The notes beneath the pieces were generated by a model, which searched no databases, was not told the DNA's origin, and worked only from the letters and a program-made list of their open reading frames with translations. Source: Strongyloides papillosus (lineage: Eukaryota > Nematoda > Chromadorea > Rhabditida > Strongyloididae). From it: a stretch of DNA of 64,000 nucleotides. Positions within the stretch are counted from its first letter, which is position 1. Each line of letters begins with the position of its first letter. The stretch spans positions 1 to 64,000 of the forward strand of contig SRSI01000008.1 in assembly GCA_005656395.1 (NCBI GenBank). Direction: 5' to 3'. This document shows positions 10,629 to 23,461 of the stretch, piece by piece. Made by a program: the position numbers and the translations under genes.

Positions 10629-11635
10629 ATGTCGAAGTTTAATTAATTTAATGCCAATATTCTACTGATAGTTCCAAATTTCCCTGAAAAACTATTCATA
10701 AGGAATATTATTTTTGATGGAATTTATTTAAAAATATATTGTTATGTGATTTTGACACTTTAGAACTCATTAAAAATACAAAAAAGGCAATGAATATAAA
10801 GCTTTATTGATGATAAAAATATCATCACTGATCTATATTTTAAATTATAAGACTTTTATTCATCTTATATCTATTAGTAATGTTTACACTTCTTGATATC
10901 CTTGTGTGAACAATAACATTTTGGTATAAAGGAATGTAATCTTGTTTTCATTCCTACCCAATATTTAACGATACATTTTCTTCCTAAACAGGATAAAATA
11001 TTATGTTTAGTACTAGAGGAAACATGGATTTCATTATTTATAATAATATAATTAATTAAATTAGCACTACAAAATATTCTAATAATAATAACATTCTCTT
11101 CGCAAAATTAATTTCAATTGGAAAAGTAAATGATAATTGCCTTTTGTATTTTATTAAATCAATTTGAATTTAAAATTAGTAATCTTCTTAATTTAAATGA
11201 GTCAGAGACGAATGAAATAATTTTTTTGTGTCTTAGAAGGTCTTCAATTTTTTTCACCAACGTAATATGACACAAAGAAAAATTTCATATAATAGCATAA
11301 ATGCTAAAAAAGATAAGTCATTAAAGGTATCAGATAATGATTTTCAATGTTTTAAGGTTCAATAATGTATCAAGGTAATGATTTAGATGATATTACTAAA
11401 AGAAAATCATTAGTTTTATTTCAATGTAGTGGTGTACATAAAAGATGTTCACCTTTTTGAGAGTAGATTTTAGTAATTATTTTCTTTACGTTTTCTTCAA
11501 TTTCTTATGAAAATGATTTATATTTCGTTTTTAACAGTAAGATAAAGACGACTAATAAGTGCATTTTTTCATCTGTGACGTTAAAACTAAAAAAACGAAA
11601 ATCTAAAGTTTATGAATGAAAAAATGCTAACACAG
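10629..11635 (+). pseudogene. Decayed copy of the pseudokinase (left arm)
   Basis: ATGTCGAAGTTTAATTAATT at 10629 matches the start of the gene at 38246 but has a stop as its fifth codon. Homology continues through the region matching 43160-43400 (near 11090-11320) and 43480-43720 (near 11380-11630), with many indels. Where the full gene has element C inserted, this copy runs straight through (about 11025-11060), giving an approximate empty site. Confidence 0.72.
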
Positions 11636-11916
11636 AAAAGAACCACCGGTCGTCCTGACGGAGGGTTTAAAACATAACTAAAATTGTTAATTTTAATAAC
11701 AAAACCCTTTTTAGAATATAAATAAAATTACTATTAAAAATTTTTAAACCAAATTATAATTACAAAAAGTGTATTAATAATGTTTAACAAACCAAATATT
11801 TTTGTTTTTTGTGTAATTATTTTAAAGTTTTATAAAACGAAATTTTTTTAAAAATTATAAGGTTAAGTGTATTAATAAATGCATATTAAAAAACAAAAAA
11901 CAAACAGTATTTTTTT

Positions 11917-11944
11917 AAAAGAGTTAGAGCTCTCTAACTCTTTT
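11917..11944. repeat. 13-bp perfect hairpin inside the inverted repeat
   Basis: AAAAGAGTTAGAG and CTCTAACTCTTTT are separated by CT, making a short perfect stem. It recurs mirrored at 19464-19491. It may be a subterminal motif of the central element; function unknown. Confidence 0.6.
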
Positions 11945-12532
11945 TAACTAATTAATAAAAAAAAATAGTACTATGTTTTTAAAGAAATTTGCCATAGTTT
12001 TAATGTAACATTACCTAAAATTAAATAACATTGATGCGATAGTTATAGTAAAATCGTATGTCATAATAGAAAAAAAAGGTATGTCTTTTTTTAAAAAAAA
12101 GATAGTTTTTTTGACATGGTGTTGTACATACTTTTTTTATAATGTCACTTTTATTTTTTTATTATCACAACTTCAGTCATTTTATTAATTTTATGAGAAA
12201 TTATTAAAATATTACCAAATTTATTTTTTTTAAAGCATCTTTATTTTTAAAAACAACAATAAAATATTTAAAAACATTATATTAATTTGATAACATTTTA
12301 CCATTTTTTAAAGGTAAAGAACACATAAAATTTATATCAACTTCATTGATATTTACATACATTTTAATAAAGATAATCTATGTCATTTTAATCATAATTT
12401 TCTGTTTAAATACTTATAGACAATTTGTTTAAAAATAAATGAATTTTGTAAAATTTAAATCATTATAAATTTTCTAATTAGTTAAAATAAAAGGGTTAAA
12501 TATTTATTAAAAAACTATATATTACAAAAATT

Positions 12533-14547
12533 TTAATCATTTTCACTGAAAAGATTTGATATATTAAAAGAAATATCAATGGTATCTTTTGATACTGGAT
12601 ATTTTCGTATATCTGATATAAAATTATCTTCAAATTTCCATTTGATACTTTGAATTATTGATTCATACATAGTATCCGTATTTGATTCTTCAACGTGATT
12701 TTCAAGAAAATTTTTCCACGCAATTTTTTGAAGCACAGATTTGCATGGATTAATAAAGCTGTTTCCACTTAACAAATAATCTTTAACTCTTTTATTAGCT
12801 CCTTCAAACCTTATTGTTGAAAAATATGTTGGAGAGATATTTTCAAACGTTTCCAGCATCAATCCGTAATGCGTAATGTTATGAAACTATAAACTCTTAT
12901 AATAATAATAATTAAATTTAAAAATATTAAAATTTTGAATAGTTTAAATTTATATATTTTATATTATTTACTCTGTTTTTAGTGGCATGCTACAAATAAA
13001 AATATGGTTTTATATGCTAGCTTTTTTTTAGTAAAAAATAATCAATTAAAAGTTGGAAAAAATTATAAAATTTTTTTTGTACTATTGTAGGAAAGACAGT
13101 CTTTTAATTTAACAATTGAAACTAAGAAAATTAATATTAATTACAATAGTTATTTTTTAAATATTTTATAATTTAACTTACTTTTAAAGACATAGTGAAC
13201 CCGTTATTTGTTAACAACGAAATTGTTTCAAGTATTTTTTCGGCATAATTTTCTACATTTATTGCACAAATACTATTTTCCCATCCAAGTTTTTGATTCG
13301 AAAATACCATGACCATATTAAGTGTGTTATGCAGTAAAAATAAAAGATCATTTACTTCTGATTCAATTCCTTTATTTTCATAAACAAATTTATTTCTTAG
13401 AAAAAAAAAGAAACAAATCATAGTGTAAATTTGGTGTGCTCCTTTTAAAGGAAAAGTACCTTTCGTGTTAAAATCACCCTTTTTTCCTTGCTTCTTAGTA
13501 AAGAATTTATCTTTCAAAACAGAAGCAAGTTGTGAATGTAATTTGAGCTTGCATGCTTGAATCATTATTTCTTTTTTGACGTATGATGAATTTTTTTTAA
13601 ATCTATGCATAAATAGATTTATAGATAAAAACAACATATAAGAAACAACACCTTCTAAAAAAAATAACAGTTAAAAATAAGAAAAAGTTACCATGAAGAT
13701 CATGAAATGTATCATGTACAAGAAAATTATTTTCTGAAAAATTATTTTCTACAGAATTTCTAATAAATTTTCTAGTCGAAAAAGCTTTGATATGTTCCTT
13801 CCATTGATTTCCATCAAGAGTGCATGATCTACATGAATCTTTTGAACGATGAGAAAAACTAAGTTTTTTTCCAAGCATGTGGTGCATCATTACGTTATCA
13901 CCAATAAAGAATTCTATATTAAATAATGGCTTTCCAGATTCAGTTTTTAAATTTTTTAATTCGTTAGAAAAAAAATTTAAAATACTTAAATATTTATTAT
14001 TTTTAGCTTCAGAAGTTAGTGAAAGACCAAACGTTTTAATATTATTTAGCTTACCAGATGAACATTCGATTTCTCTATAAGCCAAATGAAGCATGGAAGA
14101 CTTTGTAGATCCATTAAAATTTGTGGAAATATCATCTGCGTACAAAATTATATTTTTTGGTTTAAAATTATTCTCAAAAGCAGATGTATTTAATGATAGC
14201 AATAATTGATTATTTTTTAAAAAAAATGCATTTTTGATATTTGTGATTGTAGAAATATCTTTATTACATTTTTTCCTATTTTCAAAAAACTTTAAAAACA
14301 TCGTACTTTTTGAACTTTGATTAATTTTAGTTGCTGTAAATAAACATTTAATTATTGTTAAAATAGATATTTTAATTTTAAAAATCTGTATTTTCTTTTT
14401 GAACTAACCATTTAAGATGTTGATTACGAGTTTATAAAGATCTTCAACTTCCTTATCAGTGTGAATATGATTATTTAAAAATTTATAACATTCCATATCA
14501 ACAATTTTTGCATAATTAATTGCATCCAAAGAACAACTTGAACTCAT
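12533..14547 (-). CDS. Spliced transposase-like protein (copy 1)
   Basis: Four exons fit in phase: 14547-14409, 14333-13692, 13654-13182 and 12886-12533. All introns are GT...AG, and the result is an open frame of 535 residues. In order the protein shows YADDIST, FIGDNVMMHHMLG, a CRSC pair, and HDLHEGV spanning the exon 2/3 join. Then come FPLKGAHQIY and, near the end, HNITHYGLM and IRFEGANKR. I know of animal transposon-encoded proteins with the order GDN / CRxC / HDxxEG / RFE, reminiscent of CACTA/EnSpm-type transposases. That family assignment is inference. The copy at 48662-64000 has the same motif order. Nothing inactivating was seen. Confidence 0.6.
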
Positions 14548-14729
14548 TTTATATTTTATGATTTATAATTTGCTAGAAATAATTTTCTAAAAAACTGTAA
14601 ATAATCTTTTTAAATAAAGGTAGTTAAAATAAGTTGCACATTTAACAATTATAAAACAAGAAAAAGTACGAAATTAAAAATTTTCAACACTGATTTAAAA
14701 AAAGTTACAATAAAAACATTTCAATTTAT

Positions 14730-15997
14730 CTAGAAAGTTTCCATTTCTTGTTCTGTTCTTTCAAAATTTCTTATTTTTTCAACAGTTAACTCTATTATTC
14801 TACTGAGTTTACACTTATTTTTTCTTGCAAGTCTAGGCTTATCTGCATTCATTAAAACGAGCTGATAAAATAACTTAAAGGGACCATTTATTTTAAGATG
14901 TTTCATGATTATGTTTAATTTTATATAAACATATAACATATCATCAAGTTTCTCTCCTTCCATCATTTCAACATTACTAATCATTATTGAATATCTACGA
15001 TGAGTAGATCTAAATTAATCATATAAATTTAAAAATTAATAAATTTAAAAATTTACAGTTGTTTATAATATATTCCATTCGACTGAATATTACTTTTAGA
15101 AATATCTAATATTAAATTTTCTAAAAACACAATTTTTTAAAAATTATCATAATCTTAGCTTACTATTTGATAATAAATGACCTAATTTATTCATTTTTAA
15201 TTCAGTTTCCTCTAATAACATTGAATCTTCTAATATTTGGCTATCAATAAAAGATAAAATATTATCGATACTTTTTTTAATGGATTCAGAATTAATAAAA
15301 GTTTTTTTTATTTTTTTTTGACGTTCATTAAAAATTTCTAATAAATTTTCCAAATTATTAATTATGAATTCTTTCATATCAGCACTTTTTTTGATATATT
15401 CAGAAAAAGCAATCATATTTTTATTTGTTATTAAAAATTTCGAAATTGTCTAAAAATAATTTAAAATTAAAAAATATGTTTTATTACTTGAAAATTAAAA
15501 TTTTCAATGATACGGAGTGATACATAGGGTGCATTTTTTTTCTAATATGATTGGAACAATTTTTAAAAAAAAAGAGAGGGAGATGGGATGGAAGAAAACT
15601 AAAATTTCCAACTTACTGAAATTTCTGAAGTTGTAGAATCGCTGACAATATTATATCTTCTATTTCTAAGACGTATAATATTTGCTAACTTCTCAGCATC
15701 AAATTTAAAATGTGTACTGAGATTTAATTGCTCATGTACAAAATTGAGGAATACTTTTAAATATCCCTGCTTTCCCCTACATTCTTCTGGAATTAAATCT
15801 CTTTGAAGTTGAAAAAGAAGATCATACATATGATTTATTTTTCTTTTGTTTGAAAAAAAATGTCCAAAAGTTTCAGTACACTGAAGATCTTGTACTGAAC
15901 TATTCCATAAGGCAGTATCAAATTTTTCAAGACGCTCTTTTAAAATATTGTTTTCAATAAACGAAATACTATATCTTTGACCAAGAGCAACTTCCAT
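14730..15997 (-). CDS. Gene Y', spliced accessory protein beside transposase copy 1
   Basis: Exons in consistent phase: 15997-15617, 15449-15164, 15120-15057 and 15009-14730, about 336 residues, stop at 14730. The start is the ATG at 15997 (MEVALGQRYS), because the frame further upstream is only a hydrophobic AT-rich run. The protein is helical and Lys/Glu-rich with no motif I recognise. Its last two exons (GIYYKQL..., DDMLYVYIKLN..., LFYQLVLMNAD) align by eye with gene Y at 47244-48460 (GITVYYKLN..., [12 protein letters not shown]..., [10 protein letters not shown]). The recurrence beside two transposase-like genes suggests a transposon accessory subunit. It lies about 180 bases upstream of the transposase on the same strand. 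Confidence 0.55.
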
Positions 15998-16477
15998 ATT
16001 TAATAAAAAAAAAATAAATAATCTACAAAAAAACAACATAAAGTTAAATAAAAAATTTATAAAATTGTTAATAAAAAAATTATACAATAAAAACAATATA
16101 AAATTTAGCAATAATATTCTTTATAAATTGTCTATTGTTAGTTATAAAACATTTGATCACCAATCATCAATCACTTTATCATCAATAAGTTCTTCGATAT
16201 GTTACATCAAAAGGAAAGAATTCTTTTAGGAGTTGTTACCAATAGATAAAATCATGTTTTTTTATAATCCGCAATTGCTTCTTTTTAGAAACTTTATTTT
16301 TCCTTTAGCTAAAATAATATAGATAATATTGTTATATCGATAAATGTTTAAAATATAATATATTATATAACAAATTTTTTTCATAAAAAAATATGTCACA
16401 ATTAATTTTTAACATCAATTATACTTATTAATTTGCTTTTTATAGAATTTTTATTATTTTTAAACTTATATAAGGAA

Positions 16478-17740
16478 ATGATTACACGTAGTCAATCTAA
16501 AAATTCAAATGTTCCTGATATTTTGAGTGACGAATTTAAACAAATATCTTGTGTAACTTTTTTAAAATAATTAAAAATTTATTTTTTTTTAAATAGGATT
16601 TAAAAAAGTGGAAAAATCTATACAATGAACTTGAAAAAAATTTTGAAGATCTTGAAAGTGACTATAGAGAAGCTCAAAATCAAATAACACATCTTAAAAA
16701 CGAAGCAACAATAAATAAAAATAAAATTAAAATTCTTAAAGATGAAAAAATTTATTTAGAAGATACTCTTACTAACTTGGAAAAAATGATTGAAGAAAAA
16801 GATGAGAAAATAATTGAGCTTAAGAAAGATGTAATTATGCTAAGAACTGTGAAAGATGATGAAAAAGAAAATTTAAACGAAATCAATTTGGCTGATGAAT
16901 TAAAATGTTTGGATATAGAAAAGCCGATGCTTTCTTCTACACCGGTAAATTTTATTTTTATGTATATATTAGAGAAAAAAAAATTGAAAAAATGATTTAC
17001 TGTTATTTTTCTATCAAAATATATGTAATTGTTTATGTCCTTTTTAAAGACGGTATTTTTAAATCAATCGGACATTGCGTTCTTAAGATATGGCACTTTA
17101 AGCATAAAACTAAAGTTTCAAGAAGTGATATCTCGAAGAAAAAATTAATTTAAAAAAAACATTGCCTTGGAGTTTTCTTTTCTTTACATTTTAAATGTGT
17201 TCTTAAGAAAATCAAATAATTTTGAGCATGTGTTTTCATGGTTCATGAAAAAAAATTGATTTAAAAAAAAATTCTTTTAAAAATTAAAATGAAAAAATAA
17301 TTAATAATTAAATTAACTTTCCGTTTATTTTAGAAAAAAAATTCAACCAAAAAAGAAAATGAAACATTTTTAAATAAATCAATTCTAGATTCATTTTCAA
17401 ATATAATTAGTTATATTTTTCCGGAAAATAATCCCTCTTCACACGATATTGAATTAATTATAATGTTAGATAAAGAAAAAATGGTATCCAGATATGTTGC
17501 AAAAAAAAAGAAAATTTTGTTTGAAGGTAACTTTTTAAAAGATTGAGCACACAAAACATAAAAAGAACACAGGTTTGCATAAAATGTAGAAAATTGTCCC
17601 ATCTAGTAAAATTTTAATTTTCTTGATTTGCGGCTAATTTTATCGCAGTTATTTGTACATAAAAGTAAAAGCAACGATTAAATAGTTAATATAATAAGCT
17701 TCTATTTTTCTAATATATTATTTTTATTTTAGAAGTTTAG
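16478..17740 (+). CDS. Spliced coiled-coil protein in the central element
   Basis: Exons 16478-16552, 16597-16944, 17334-17526 and 17733-17740 join in phase to about 207 codons. It starts MITRSQSKNS, then DLKKWKNLYNELEKNF leads into a long Glu/Lys heptad-like coiled coil through exon 2. A helical C-terminal part (NIISYIFPENN) follows. The last exon adds only two residues before TAG, so the 3' end is the least certain part. It is divergent from Y', about 480 bases from its start, so the two may share a promoter region. No domain recognised. Confidence 0.45.
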
Positions 17741-18512
17741 ATGTTTTCTACAATACATTATAGAATACAGAATTATAATTTACTTCTATGCAAAAGTACA
17801 AATACTTTTATAAAAAAAACATTTTTAACATGTCAGAGTACATATTTTATATGTCTCAATAATTTTTATTATAATAAATTATACTTCTTTATGAAAATTT
17901 GCACATCCGATAGTCCCAATTGTTTCCATAATGTCTTTAAAGATCATCTTTAAGGTCCAAACTTATGAAAAGGTATAAAATAATATGGATTTTATTTATA
18001 GTAAAAAATAACTTTTATATATTTTAATTTCAAATAAGAACAAATTTTAAAATAGTTATTTAATTAATAATACTTTGTATGAGTAAATAGTTATTGCTTT
18101 TCATTACTATTGTTGTAAAATTTTTAAACTTATTGTTTTTAGTAGATTGTTTAGTATAATGTTTTTATTAAAACATCAATAACTTTAAAAGGAATTAACT
18201 TTTAATAGTGTATTTTATAAAATAAAAAAGCAAGTTAGGATCTAAGATGAGCATAATGTTATAAAAATATCAGAATAAAGTAAAAGTTACATTAATTTCA
18301 AATGCAAAACATATATTTTTGTAAATAACGGTAAAATTTTTGTGACAATCTAATATTTTGCGTCATTTAAATTAATTTTGTTGTCGCTTGATATTTCTAA
18401 AATTTGAATAAAATTAAATTTTTTAAAATAGTGGGACATTTTATTGCATTTTAGATAGATTTGTCAAAATTTGTCCTTTTTATTTTTTGTGTGAATGTAT
18501 GTATCTTTTTAG
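17741..18512 (+). other. AT-rich interval with weak coding signal
   Basis: An open frame at 17741-17953 includes CTSDSPNCFHN but has no clear splice partners. The rest shows no gene. It may contain missed exons of the 18513-18817 unit. Confidence 0.3.
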
Positions 18513-18817
18513 GATATATGAAATTTGATTCCTACCGAAAAGATATGTTTATAGGAGTTCATACATTGGATTGTGCAATGAAGCACATAGAACATCCAGA
18601 AAATACAAAAATTAAGCTGTTAACTAATATTAAAGAATTAATACATATTAACAGTAACAATAAAACATTTAGAAATATGATTCAATTGATAGTAGCTGTT
18701 GAAAAAAAATTAAATCATTTTTTGTCTGTTGAATATTTGTTTGCTGAAAAGGATGATTCAATTTTTGGCTTTACTGACACACCAAAAAAGTCTGACTTTA
18801 TTAAATATAAAATTTAA
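18513..18817 (+). CDS. Terminal exon of an unrecognised gene in the central element
   Basis: A TTTTTAG acceptor at 18506-18512 opens an exon beginning GYMKFDSYRKDMF and ending at a stop at 18815-18817. It has about 100 residues with helical, charged composition and no recognised domain. The upstream exon was not found. An open frame back to 18461 begins in hydrophobic AT-rich sequence and is probably intronic. Confidence 0.35.
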
Positions 18818-19692
18818 GTTTTTTAAAATATTTATGATTTAATATAATACGATTTTGTAAAATAATTAATTAAATTTTTTTTTTAAATATTAATATATTT
18901 GTCTAATATAAAATTTATTTTATATCACGTTTAAATTATTCAAACGACTTTAAATTCTAAAAAATTCATTTATTTTTAAACAAATTGTCTATAAGTATTT
19001 AAACAGAAAATTATGATTAAAATGACATAGATTATCTTTATTAAAATGTATGTAAATATCAATGAAGTTGATATAAATTTTATGTGTTCTTTACCTTTAA
19101 AAAATGGTAAAATGTTATCAAATTAATATAATGTTTTTAAATATTTTATTGTTGTTTTTAAAAATAAAGATGCTTTAAAAAAAATAAATTTGGTAATATT
19201 TTAATAATTTCTCATAAAATTAATAAAATGACTGAAGTTGTGATAATAAAAAAATAAAAGTGACATTATAAAAAAAGTACGTACAACACCATGTCAAAAA
19301 AACTATCCTTTTTTTAAAAAAAGACATACCTTTTTTTTCTATTATGACATACGATTTTACTATAACTATCGCATCAATGTTATTTAATTTTAGGTAATGT
19401 TACATTAAAACTATGGCAAATTTCTTTAAAAACATAGTACTATTTTTTTTTATTAATTAGTTAAAAAGAGTTAGAGAGCTCTAACTCTTTTAAAAAAATA
19501 CTGTTTGTTTTTTGTTTTTTAATATGCATTTATTAATACACTTAACCTTATAATTTTTAAAAAAATTTCGTTTTATAAAACTTTAAAATAATTACACAAA
19601 AAACAAAAATATTTGGTTTGTTAAACATTATTAATACACTTTTTGTAATTATAATTTGGTTTAAAAATTTTTAATAGTAATTTTATTTATAT

Positions 19693-19940
19693 AGTCAGAT
19701 AAATTCAAGAATAAATTTCTCTTGACACGATTTTAGTCAAGCTAATTCATCTTGTACTGTATGATTTATCACATTTATATCATCAGTTTAATTATTATGA
19801 TTCTTATTTCTTATTTGTTTCCCCTTTTTTATCAATGTTACAATTATTATGATTTATATTTTTCATGTACTTCCCCCCTTTTAAAGAGATTGTATGTTTA
19901 TAGGTCTACACGCCAACTTAAATAAAAATTTTAACTATAT
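19693..19940. mobile_element. 248-base insertion in the right arm only
   Basis: Compared with the left arm at 11715/11716, the right arm has extra sequence starting AGTCAGATAAATTC and ending ...TTTTAAC, bordered by TATAT at 19688-19692 and 19936-19940. The TATAT copies look like a 5-base target duplication. It has no TG...CA ends and no open frame. It could be a solo LTR with mutated ends or a small non-autonomous element. The reciprocal explanation, a deletion in the left arm between TATAT repeats, also fits. Confidence 0.6.
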
Positions 19941-20020
19941 TCTAAAAAGGGTTTTGTTATTAAAATTAACAATTTTAGTTATGTTTTAAACCCTCCGTCA
20001 GGACGACCGGTGGTTCTTTT

Positions 20021-21027
20021 CTGTGTTAGCATTTTTTCATTCATAAACTTTAGATTTTCGTTTTTTTAGTTTTAACGTCACAGATGAAAAAATGCACTTA
20101 TTAGTCGTCTTTATCTTACTGTTAAAAACGAAATATAAATCATTTTCATAAGAAATTGAAGAAAACGTAAAGAAAATAATTACTAAAATCTACTCTCAAA
20201 AAGGTGAACATCTTTTATGTACACCACTACATTGAAATAAAACTAATGATTTTCTTTTAGTAATATCATCTAAATCATTACCTTGATACATTATTGAACC
20301 TTAAAACATTGAAAATCATTATCTGATACCTTTAATGACTTATCTTTTTTAGCATTTATGCTATTATATGAAATTTTTCTTTGTGTCATATTACGTTGGT
20401 GAAAAAAATTGAAGACCTTCTAAGACACAAAAAAATTATTTCATTCGTCTCTGACTCATTTAAATTAAGAAGATTACTAATTTTAAATTCAAATTGATTT
20501 AATAAAATACAAAAGGCAATTATCATTTACTTTTCCAATTGAAATTAATTTTGCGAAGAGAATGTTATTATTATTAGAATATTTTGTAGTGCTAATTTAA
20601 TTAATTATATTATTATAAATAATGAAATCCATGTTTCCTCTAGTACTAAACATAATATTTTATCCTGTTTAGGAAGAAAATGTATCGTTAAATATTGGGT
20701 AGGAATGAAAACAAGATTACATTCCTTTATACCAAAATGTTATTGTTCACACAAGGATATCAAGAAGTGTAAACATTACTAATAGATATAAGATGAATAA
20801 AAGTCTTATAATTTAAAATATAGATCAGTGATGATATTTTTATCATCAATAAAGCTTTATATTCATTGCCTTTTTTGTATTTTTAATGAGTTCTAAAGTG
20901 TCAAAATCACATAACAATATATTTTTAAATAAATTCCATCAAAAATAATATTCCTTATGAATAGTTTTTCAGGGAAATTTGGAACTATCAGTAGAATATT
21001 GGCATTAAATTAATTAAACTTCGACAT
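20021..21027 (-). pseudogene. Decayed copy of the pseudokinase (right arm)
   Basis: Mirror image of 10629-11635 and apparently identical to it, so it shares every lesion, including the stop at the fifth codon. Confidence 0.72.
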
Positions 21028-21037
21028 AACAATTATA

Positions 21038-21548
21038 AGGAAATATATATGGAAGTAAACAAAGTGAAAGGTTCGAATGTTTATTCAATTTTCTTTATAG
21101 AATTTATGTTTCATGTTTAGATGAAAAATATAGAAAACGACGTTTAACGGCCCACATACTCTTAACGCTTTTTGAAAGACACCTCAATATCACTACGTAC
21201 TCTATAGATAGGAATAGATTTAAAAAAAGGATGTAATATGATAACTGAATATCATACTAGAAAAGGAAATGCTATTGGTGATATACATTTTTGTGACACA
21301 CTCCAAGATATTATTGAGAACCTTTTTTTCAAATCATTTACATACACCATTTCATGAATAAGAAATTATACCTTTTATTGTTCTTTGGTATATCATTCAA
21401 AGACAGTGACAACGTTACCAATTATGTTGAACCAATAATTTCAACAATATTATATAAATCTCATTTTCTATCTAAAACAATTTATATGTTTGTCGTCTAA
21501 AATCAGTTACTACCTAAAATTAGATTATCAAATAGTTTAAATGAGCTG
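21038..21548 (+). pseudogene. Decayed copy of gene X (right arm)
   Basis: Mirror image of 10108-10618, with the same internal deletion joining exon 3 to exon 1 sequence and the same missing 5' end. Confidence 0.75.
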
Positions 21549-22145
21549 TATTATATTGTATTATTATATTGATTTCAACAAAAGTTTCAATCGGTCACCT
21601 GTTATAAAACATGGTAAGTAGTGATAGAACATTTTTTTAACATATCAGATTCTCTAATCATTATTTGTATGAAATTTAGTTAATGTGCTCACAAAATATT
21701 AATAATTACAAGTAGTGTAACATGTTAAAAAAATAGTGCTGAATTTGAACTTTATGTTAATAAACAAAATTACTATTATACTTAAAATGATAACAGGTTG
21801 TTGTGGCAATGTTTGATTTACTGTCTGGTTAATGATTATAAATATGGACTGGTAAGTAATGAAAATGGTTCATCATCTTAAGAAATTTAGATTTATTACT
21901 TTATACTATATTTTCTGCATGACAACCATTTTTTATCTTTCACATTAATGTATTCATTTTTTTACATATAATGATATCACGAAAAAATACAAGTATATTC
22001 AAATAACTTTATTTGTAAAAATTAATGGATAATTAACATAAGTTTTATCATAAGCAGATGATTAAGTTTCTTATCAAATTAAGCTGGAAGAAGGAACATA
22101 AAATGGTTGCGATTTTTCTCGACATTCGATCACTGAACATTTACC

Positions 22146-23461
22146 TTGGTAAGAATGATTTATTCAAGGTTATTAGGTGTTTTTTTAACAATATTTCTAG
22201 CGCTTAATTTAAGAAATGTTAATGGAAATACAATTCCTGGTGCACAGATTCAATTCAGTAGTGTTTGCTTAAATTATATGGCTGGTGTTGCAATTGACTA
22301 CTTAAATTCTATAATCAGTAAAGTTAATATACCTGATATTGAAGGATTCCTTAAATTCACATATCATTTATCCGAAATCAAAATTGAAGAATTTAATATT
22401 CCTAAATCTTCAAATGTTATTCAATTCTCTCCACCTGATAAACTTGGTATCAATTTACAGGGAATATCAGGAAAAATGTCAGCTCATTATCAAGTAAAAA
22501 TTAAAGAAGGATTTATTCATGTAAGTAAATCAGAAACTGTTGATGTTACAATTGGAAGTACCTCTGTTGATGCATCTCTTGGTATCTCATCTCTTAATTG
22601 TCATCCAAATCTTTCTAATTCTGGTTGTACAGCTAACTTTGGAGTATTTGATATTAAGTTCCACGGAAGTTTACTTGATGACATTATTGATTTATTTAGA
22701 AAAGAGATTGAGAAACATTTTAAAGGAAAAATAGAAGAAGTTATATGTCAAGAGATTGAAAAAGTTGAAAGTGATCAAGGTAACAAAATTTTAGGATCAT
22801 TCCCGTTAGATGTTGGGTTAACAGGAACTCTTGAAGGCTTTCATATAGATTGTGCTTTAACATCAAATCCAGAATCATCGGCAACTAGCTTTACAATTCC
22901 AATAGAAGATCTTATATATTATGAAGAACATTAAAATGATCCTAAAATTCCAAAACCAAATAATGTTATTCATCCATACAACACAAATAAGTATTTATGT
23001 ATTGACTTTGATGGTGATCGTATTTTGGATTCAGCAGCATATGCATTTGAACTTTCAAAACTCAGTCATTTTATGATTGATGATAATATTTTAAAATTAA
23101 TTCCACAAGGCATAAGAAACTCTTTCCAACGTAGTTGTAGTGATGGTCTTTGTATTGATGAGTTAATCCCGGAAATAAAGAAAAATTGCCGACCCGGAAG
23201 TCAGTTACCATTGACTGCGGTTCTATTGCTTTTCCACGATTTCATTTTAATTCTAGCTGTATTTATATTAATGCAACTAGAAATGTAAAATTCCAAATCG
23301 CTACTCCAGATGGTTTTAGTATGTCGCTCTTTGATTTGTACATGGATGTTGGTATTTTGATAAAACAGGACCATCTTGGTGAGAAATATTGCAACAAATT
23401 GGAGTTATGTCTTCCACTACTAAACAAAGCACATCTGATATTTTCTATACCTACTAAATAA
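22146..23461 (+). pseudogene. BPI/LBP-like protein (right copy), broken
   Basis: The two long conceptual products agree residue for residue with the left copy (9510-8195). The in-frame TAA at 22932-22934 and the frameshift near 23190 are shared. The lesions therefore predate the inverted duplication, or were spread by gene conversion. The stop overlaps the YJU2-like start at 23461. Confidence 0.72.

Larger units (their letters stand above)
6961..12447. repeat. Left arm of the giant inverted repeat
   Basis: It pairs with 18961-24695. From about 7854 to 11715 the match to 19941-23802 appears exact by eye (positions sum to 31656), including every coding frame compared. Outside, 6961-7853 matches 23803-24695 only imperfectly, with substitutions and small indels. 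Inside, 11716-12447 matches 18961-19692 (sum 31408) with a few substitutions. The shift of 248 equals an insertion in the right arm. The arm contains YJU2, a BPI-like pseudogene and decayed copies of gene X and the pseudokinase. Confidence 0.93.
12448..18960. mobile_element. Putative DNA transposon in the centre of the palindrome
   Basis: This 6.5-kb unique centre carries four spliced gene units pointing outwards: a transposase-like gene and gene Y' on the minus strand, a coiled-coil gene and a further exon on the plus strand. The flanking arms 11716-12447 and 18961-19692 are inverted copies differing at a few sites, as terminal inverted repeats of a transposon would be. The true ends cannot be placed because the surrounding DNA is also inverted-repeated. 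A homologous transposase-like plus Y-type gene pair recurs at 47244-64000, which supports a mobile family. Confidence 0.5.

Noticed and set aside
15998..16111. N-terminal hydrophobic extension of gene Y'
   Set aside because: Poly-A/T-rich sequence with a non-ATG beginning; the ATG at 15997 is followed by ordinary coding sequence.
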